Assembly: GCA_963743275.1 (NCBI GenBank)
Contig: CAVUPB010000011.1
Location: 110,745 to 174,744 of the forward strand
DNA: 64,000 nt
Reading direction: 5' to 3'
Source: JALYLC01 sp963743275
GTDB lineage: Bacteria; Actinomycetota; Thermoleophilia; Gaiellales; JALYLC01
In this document: one piece after another, positions 60,345 to 64,000 of the stretch
How positions within the stretch are numbered: the first letter of the stretch is position 1
How the letters are laid out: the number at the start of each line of letters is the position of its first letter
Notes under the pieces: model-generated
Databases searched by the model: none
Seen by the model: the letters and a program-made list of their open reading frames with translations, nothing else
Told to the model about the DNA's origin: nothing
Program-made: the position numbers and the translations under genes

Positions 60345-61280
60345 GTGGGGGACGCGCGCTACACGGTGCCGTTCGAGGAGCTGCGCGCCGATCAGGTGGA
60401 GCTCGTCGGCGGCAAGTGCGCGCATCTCGGCGAGCTGACGGGGGCCGGCTTCGCGGTCCCGCCCGGGTTCGCCGTCACGACGGCCGCCTACCTGCGCGAC
60501 GACATCGGCGCCGCGGTGGCCGAGGCCTACGCGGAGCTCGGCCGGCGCGTCGGCCGCGCCGACGTGCCGGTCGCCGTCCGCTCGAGCGCGATCGCCGAGG
60601 ACATGCCCGAGGCGAGCTTCGCCGGCGTCCAGGACACCTATCTCTGGATCTGCGGGCTCGAGGCCGTGCTCGACGGCGTGCGCCGCTGCTGGGCGAGCTA
60701 CGACAACCCGGAGGCGGTCGCGTATCGCAGGGAGCACGGGATCGCGCGCGGCGGCATGAGCGTCGCCGTGCAGTACATGGTCGACGCGCGCGTCGCGGGC
60801 GTGATGTTCACGCTCAACCCCGTGTCGGGCGATCGCTCGTCGATCGCGATCGACGCGAGCTACGGCCTCGGCGTGTCCGTCGTCGGCGGCGAGGTGACGC
60901 CCGACTCCTTCCTCGTCTCGAAGGTCACGCGCGAGATCGTGCGCCGCCAGATCGGCGCGAAGGCGATCGAGGTCGTCGCCGATGCGGCCGCGGCGACGAC
61001 GGTGCGGCGCGACGTCCCCGAGGACCTGCGCGCGCGGGCGTGCCTGAGCGACGACGAGATCGCCCGGCTGGCCGAGATCGGCCGGGGCATCGAGGCGCAC
61101 TACGGGCGCCCCCAGGACGTCGAGTGGGCGATCGACCGCCGGCTCGGCGAGCTCTTCGTCCTCCAGACCCGGCCCGAGACGGTCTGGAGCAACCGGCCGC
61201 GCTCGCACCCCGTCACGGGCGGAGCGCTGGCGCTGATCACGGCGACGATGACCGGCCGCACGGCGACGGCGAAGGAATGA
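60345..61280 (+). CDS. PEP/pyruvate-binding ATP-grasp subunit (phenylphosphate synthase beta-like)
   Basis: A 311-residue PPDK_N-type ATP-grasp domain. Key segments are ELVGGKCAHLGELTGAGFAV, PPGFAVTTAAY, VAVRSSAIAEDMPEASFAGV, the QDTYLW loop, GVMFTLNPVSGDRSSIAIDA and FVLQTRPETVW. It would form the phosphohistidine on the neighbouring subunit from ATP, releasing AMP and phosphate. GTG 60345 begins one base after the upstream stop. The size equals the N-terminal third of PEP synthase and it has no catalytic PEP barrel. Confidence 0.88.
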   Translation: MGDARYTVPFEELRADQVELVGGKCAHLGELTGAGFAVPPGFAVTTAAYLRDDIGAAVAEAYAELGRRVGRADVPVAVRSSAIAEDMPEASFAGVQDTYLWICGLEAVLDGVRRCWASYDNPEAVAYRREHGIARGGMSVAVQYMVDARVAGVMFTLNPVSGDRSSIAIDASYGLGVSVVGGEVTPDSFLVSKVTREIVRRQIGAKAIEVVADAAAATTVRRDVPEDLRARACLSDDEIARLAEIGRGIEAHYGRPQDVEWAIDRRLGELFVLQTRPETVWSNRPRSHPVTGGALALITATMTGRTATAKE

Positions 61281-61699
61281 GCGACTCGGCCGACCTGACG
61301 CCGGAGGACGTGAAGGAGATCCTGCGGCTGGTGGACTCGTCGCAGTTCGACGAGTTCGAGCTCGAGACGCCCCGCCTCACGATCCGCTTCCGCCGCGGCG
61401 AGCCGGCCCTGCCCGAGCGCGCGGCGGAGCCGGCCCCGGCGGGCGAACCGCCGCAGGGCCTGCTCGACGTGACGGCGCCGATGGTCGGGACGTTCTACCG
61501 CGCACCCGGGCCCGGCGAGCCGCCGTTCGTCGAGGTCGGCAGCCCGGTCGAGCACGGCACGCAGGTCTGCATCCTCGAGGTCATGAAGCTGATGAGCGCC
61601 GTCGCCGCCGGCGTGCGCGGCGTCGTCGCGGAGGTCTGCTGCACGAACGGCGCGGCGGTGGCCTACGGGGACGTGCTCTTCCGCATCCGGCCGGCATGA
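61277..61699 (+). CDS. Biotin carboxyl carrier protein
   Basis: A 140-residue AccB-type carrier. The N-terminal 45 residues (EDVKEILRLVDSSQFDEFEL) match the AccB start, followed by a Pro/Ala linker. The biotinyl domain is TAPMVGTFYRAPGPGEPPFV, GTQVCILEVMKLMSAV with the biotin-accepting Lys, and GDVLFRI. The motif is EVMKLM rather than the common EAMKM. It overlaps its neighbours on both sides (ATGA), so it is co-translated with the carboxyltransferase. Confidence 0.93.
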   Translation: MSDSADLTPEDVKEILRLVDSSQFDEFELETPRLTIRFRRGEPALPERAAEPAPAGEPPQGLLDVTAPMVGTFYRAPGPGEPPFVEVGSPVEHGTQVCILEVMKLMSAVAAGVRGVVAEVCCTNGAAVAYGDVLFRIRPA

Positions 61700-63147
61700 T
61701 CGGGCTCGTCGACACGACGGTGCGCGACGGGCACCAGAGCCTCTGGAGCGCCGACGCCCTGACGACGGCGATGATCGCCGAGATCGCGCCCGTCATGGAT
61801 CGCGCCGGCTTCCGCGCGATCGACTTCACGAGCAGCACGCACATGGCGATGACGGTGCGCACGCACGCGGAGGACCCGTGGGAGCGCATCCGCAGGGTGC
61901 GCGAGCTCATGCCCGCGACGCCGCTCGGCTTCATCACGCCCGGCATGCGCTTCATGGCCTGGCAGCGCGCCCCGGTCGACGTGATGCGGCTCGCGCTCCG
62001 CTGCGTCATCCGCAACGGGATCCGGCGCATCTGGGTCTCCGAGTCGATGAACGACGTCGACACCGACCTGCGCATCGCGCGGGTCGCCAAGGAGGAGGGT
62101 GCGGACGAGGTGCTCGTGGGCCTCGTCTACAGCATCAGCCCGGTGCACACCGACGACTACTACGCCGCGCGCGCGAGGGAGATCGCGGCGAGCGCGGACG
62201 TCGACCTGCTCAACCTCAAGGATCCCGGCGGGCTGCTCACGCCGGAGCGCGTGCGCACGCTGGTGCCGGCTCTGCGCGCCGCCGCCCCGTCGCTGCCGCT
62301 CGAGGTGCACTCGCACTGCACGGCCACCATGGCGCCGCTCGTCTACCTCGAGTCGGCGCGCCTGGGCGCGTCGTTCGTGTGCACGGCCGTCCGGCCGCTC
62401 GCCAACGGCACCTCGCAGCCGTCGGCGGAGCAGACGCTCGCGAACCTGCGGGCCGAGGGCTTCGCCGTCGAGCTCGACGAGGACGCGCTCGCGCAGATGT
62501 CCGCCTACTTCACCGCCCTGGCGGCGCGGATCGGCCGGCCGGTCGGCGTCCCGGTCGAGTACGACGTCTCGATCTACCGCCACCAGCTCCCGGGCGGCAT
62601 GACGTCGACCCTGCGCCGGCAGCTGCGCGAGGTCGGGCTGGAGGGTCACTGGGACGAGGTGCTGAACGAGATCCCGCGCGTGCGCGAGGAGCTCGGCTGG
62701 CCGATCATGGTCACGCCGCTCTCGCAGTTCGTCGGCGTGCAGGCGTTCCTCAACGTGACGACGGGCGAGCGCTACTCGCAGATCCCCGACGAGGTCGTGA
62801 AGTACGTGCTCGGCCAGTACGGGCCACCGCCTGCAGAGCTCGATCCCGCCCTGGCCGCCAGGGTGCTCGCCTCGCCCCGGGCCGAGCGGTTCCGGGGCGA
62901 GGAGCACCGCCTCGACCTGGGCGAGGCACGCGCGCGCTACGGGGACGGGATCAGCGACGAGCTGCTGCTGCTGAGGATGATGCTGCCCGCCGAGCAGGTC
63001 GATGCGATGCTCGCGGGGCCGCAGACCCGAGCGCGGGCACCGGGGCGGCACCCCGTCGTCGAGCTCGTCGAGGGACTGACGCGGCGGCCGCTGCGCGAGA
63101 TCGACCTCACGGCGCCCGGAGTGCGGGTGCGCGCCCGCGCCCGGTGA
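61696..63147 (+). CDS. Biotin-dependent carboxyltransferase (PycB/OadA-like TIM barrel)
   Basis: A 483-residue enzyme of the pyruvate carboxylase B/oxaloacetate decarboxylase alpha/transcarboxylase 5S group. The metal Asp lies in LVDTTVRDGHQSLWSADALT. The Lys that is carbamylated in the family lies in LNLKDPGGLLTPERV. The metal His pair is in PLEVHSHCTATM, and the biotin-region motif is SIYRHQLPGGMTSTL. The C-terminal conserved region continues to EQVDAMLA. Usual KDMAG is KDPGG here and the TxG after HxH is altered, so the acceptor may not be pyruvate. No biotin carboxylase is in the window; it must be elsewhere, or the enzyme works as a decarboxylase. Confidence 0.88.
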   Translation: MIGLVDTTVRDGHQSLWSADALTTAMIAEIAPVMDRAGFRAIDFTSSTHMAMTVRTHAEDPWERIRRVRELMPATPLGFITPGMRFMAWQRAPVDVMRLALRCVIRNGIRRIWVSESMNDVDTDLRIARVAKEEGADEVLVGLVYSISPVHTDDYYAARAREIAASADVDLLNLKDPGGLLTPERVRTLVPALRAAAPSLPLEVHSHCTATMAPLVYLESARLGASFVCTAVRPLANGTSQPSAEQTLANLRAEGFAVELDEDALAQMSAYFTALAARIGRPVGVPVEYDVSIYRHQLPGGMTSTLRRQLREVGLEGHWDEVLNEIPRVREELGWPIMVTPLSQFVGVQAFLNVTTGERYSQIPDEVVKYVLGQYGPPPAELDPALAARVLASPRAERFRGEEHRLDLGEARARYGDGISDELLLLRMMLPAEQVDAMLAGPQTRARAPGRHPVVELVEGLTRRPLREIDLTAPGVRVRARAR

Positions 63148-63965
63148 GGCTCCTGGCGGGCATCGAGGCCGTCGTCTTCGACGTGGACGGGACGCTGCTG
63201 CACGCGAACGACCCGAGCGGGCCGCGCGGAGCGCATCCCATCGCGGGCGCAATCGAGACGGTCGAGCGCGTGCGCGCGAGCGGCCGGCGCGTGCTCTTCT
63301 TCACCAACGGCACCGGCCGGCCCCCGGCGCAGTACGCGGCGGACATCCGCTCGCTCGGGTTCGTCATCGCCGACGACGAGTTCATGAACCCCGCGGTCGT
63401 GGCCGCGCGCTGGATCGCCCGGCGCCACGCGGGCAAGTCGGTGCTCGTGCTCGGTGGGCCCGGCGTCGCCGGGCCGCTGCAGGACGCCGGGATCGAGACG
63501 ATCGACGCCGGCCGGCCGGCGCGGGCCGACGTCGTGCTCGTCGGCTGGGACGACGTGCTCACCTACGCCGCGCTGCGCGCGGCCTGCGAGTCGATCTGGG
63601 CGGGGGCGCCGCTGCTCGCGACCTCGACGGCCTCCGTCTTCTCGGTCAGCGGCGGCACGGCGCCGGGCTGGTCGGGCGCCGTCGTGGCCGGCATCCGCCA
63701 GACGACCGGGGCGAAGGCCCTCACGCTGGGCAAGCCGTCGCCGATCGCGCTGCGCGAGGCCTGCCGGACGCTGGGCGTCAAGCCGGCGCGGACGCTCGTG
63801 ATCGGCGACGACCTCGAGCTCGAGATCGCCATGGCGCGCCGCGCCGGGGCACGCTCGGCGCTCGTCCTCACCGGCGTCGGAACCCGCGCCCAGGCAGAGG
63901 CGTGCCGGCCCGCGCGCCGTCCCGACGCCGTGCTCGCGGACGTCACCGCGCTGGTCGGCATATGA
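63144..63965 (+). CDS. HAD-superfamily phosphatase, NagD/p-nitrophenylphosphatase type
   Basis: A 273-residue class IIA HAD hydrolase. Motif I is VVFDVDGTLL, motif II FFTNGTG, motif III Lys in LTLGKPSPIALREA, motif IV VIGDDLELEIAMARRAGA. The C2 cap lies between II and III. Family members hydrolyse small phosphate esters, aryl phosphates included. GTG 63144 overlaps the carboxyltransferase stop, which suggests it acts on a phosphorylated intermediate of the same pathway. It overlaps the next start (ATGA). Confidence 0.88.
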   Translation: MRLLAGIEAVVFDVDGTLLHANDPSGPRGAHPIAGAIETVERVRASGRRVLFFTNGTGRPPAQYAADIRSLGFVIADDEFMNPAVVAARWIARRHAGKSVLVLGGPGVAGPLQDAGIETIDAGRPARADVVLVGWDDVLTYAALRAACESIWAGAPLLATSTASVFSVSGGTAPGWSGAVVAGIRQTTGAKALTLGKPSPIALREACRTLGVKPARTLVIGDDLELEIAMARRAGARSALVLTGVGTRAQAEACRPARRPDAVLADVTALVGI

Positions 63966-64000
63966 GCGTGAGCGGCGCTCCGAGACGCCCTTCGGAGCGG
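63962..64000 (+). CDS. Start of a further operon gene, cut by the window edge
   Basis: An ATG at 63962 overlaps the phosphatase stop (ATGA) in the manner of every junction in this operon and stays open to the edge (MSVSGAPRRPSER). Too short to identify. Confidence 0.4.
   Translation, partial: MSVSGAPRRPSER

Overview
The window is high-GC DNA (roughly 70% G+C by eye) with frequent GTG/TTG starts and tightly overlapped operons (ATGA/GTGA junctions). It carries a bacterial flagellar locus with a FliY-type switch protein, many secreted or membrane proteins, and a WhiG/FliA-type promoter code. I read it as a motile actinomycetote, probably of the Thermoleophilia (Solirubrobacterales/Gaiellales) type. 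That taxonomic placement is an inference from gene content; no rRNA or other marker gene is present.

Region 1 (1-25177) is a flagellar and flagellin-glycosylation locus. It holds the sigma-28 gene fliA, a short flagellin on the opposite strand, two tandem NarL-type response regulators, an AlkP/sulfatase-fold protein and two giant multidomain glycosyltransferases (about 1971 and 1107 residues). These are followed by flaG-fliD-fliS-fliT-like, flgB-flgC-fliE-fliF-fliG-fliH-fliI and fliM-fliY. Five or six sites of the form TAAA/TCAA/TCAC-N15-GNCGANNA, all with exactly 15 bp spacing, sit upstream of the flagellin, the sulfatase-like gene, the glycosyltransferases, flaG, flgB and fliM. This ties glycosylation to the FliA regulon. 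Seven 29-bp palindromes built on GGGGTCAGACCCC lie only in the gaps of this locus.

Region 2 (25178-32123) is a sugar-acid catabolic operon: L-fuconate dehydratase, RbsC-type permease, ABC ATPase, sugar-binding protein, lactonase-type amidohydrolase, GntR/FadR regulator and SDR dehydrogenase. It looks like a non-phosphorylating L-fucose (or related deoxysugar) pathway with its own importer.

Region 3 (32146-57614) is an envelope/export region. A minus-strand operon carries two RND pumps separated by a tiny lipoprotein, followed by a secreted CxPxxCF protein. Next come a MacA-MacB type tripartite exporter, an OmpR-type two-component system, an ABC-2 exporter, an Ig-like membrane protein, a paralogue of the CxPxxCF protein, and two MacB/LolD-type ATPases with a DUF11-containing FtsX-type permease that is frameshifted. 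Three copies of an 11-bp-spaced direct repeat (TTCATCC-N4-TTCATGT), each exactly 10 bp upstream of a -10-like hexamer, precede the MacAB-like operon (two copies) and the ABC-2 operon next to the response regulator (one copy). They are a probable operator of that regulator. Between these systems lie two insertion elements: a 1.4-kb CTAG-flanked element with terminal inverted repeats carrying an S-adenosylhomocysteinase-like gene, and an IS110-family element with a frameshifted transposase.

Region 4 (58520-64000) is a tightly coupled operon. It encodes a split PEP-synthase-like enzyme (phosphohistidine/substrate subunit plus ATP-grasp subunit, the layout of phenylphosphate synthase), a biotin carboxyl carrier protein, a biotin-dependent carboxyltransferase and a NagD-type HAD phosphatase. 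A further gene starts at the window edge. This combination is the best candidate here for an undescribed metabolic system, possibly an ATP-driven phosphorylation coupled to biotin-dependent carboxylation.
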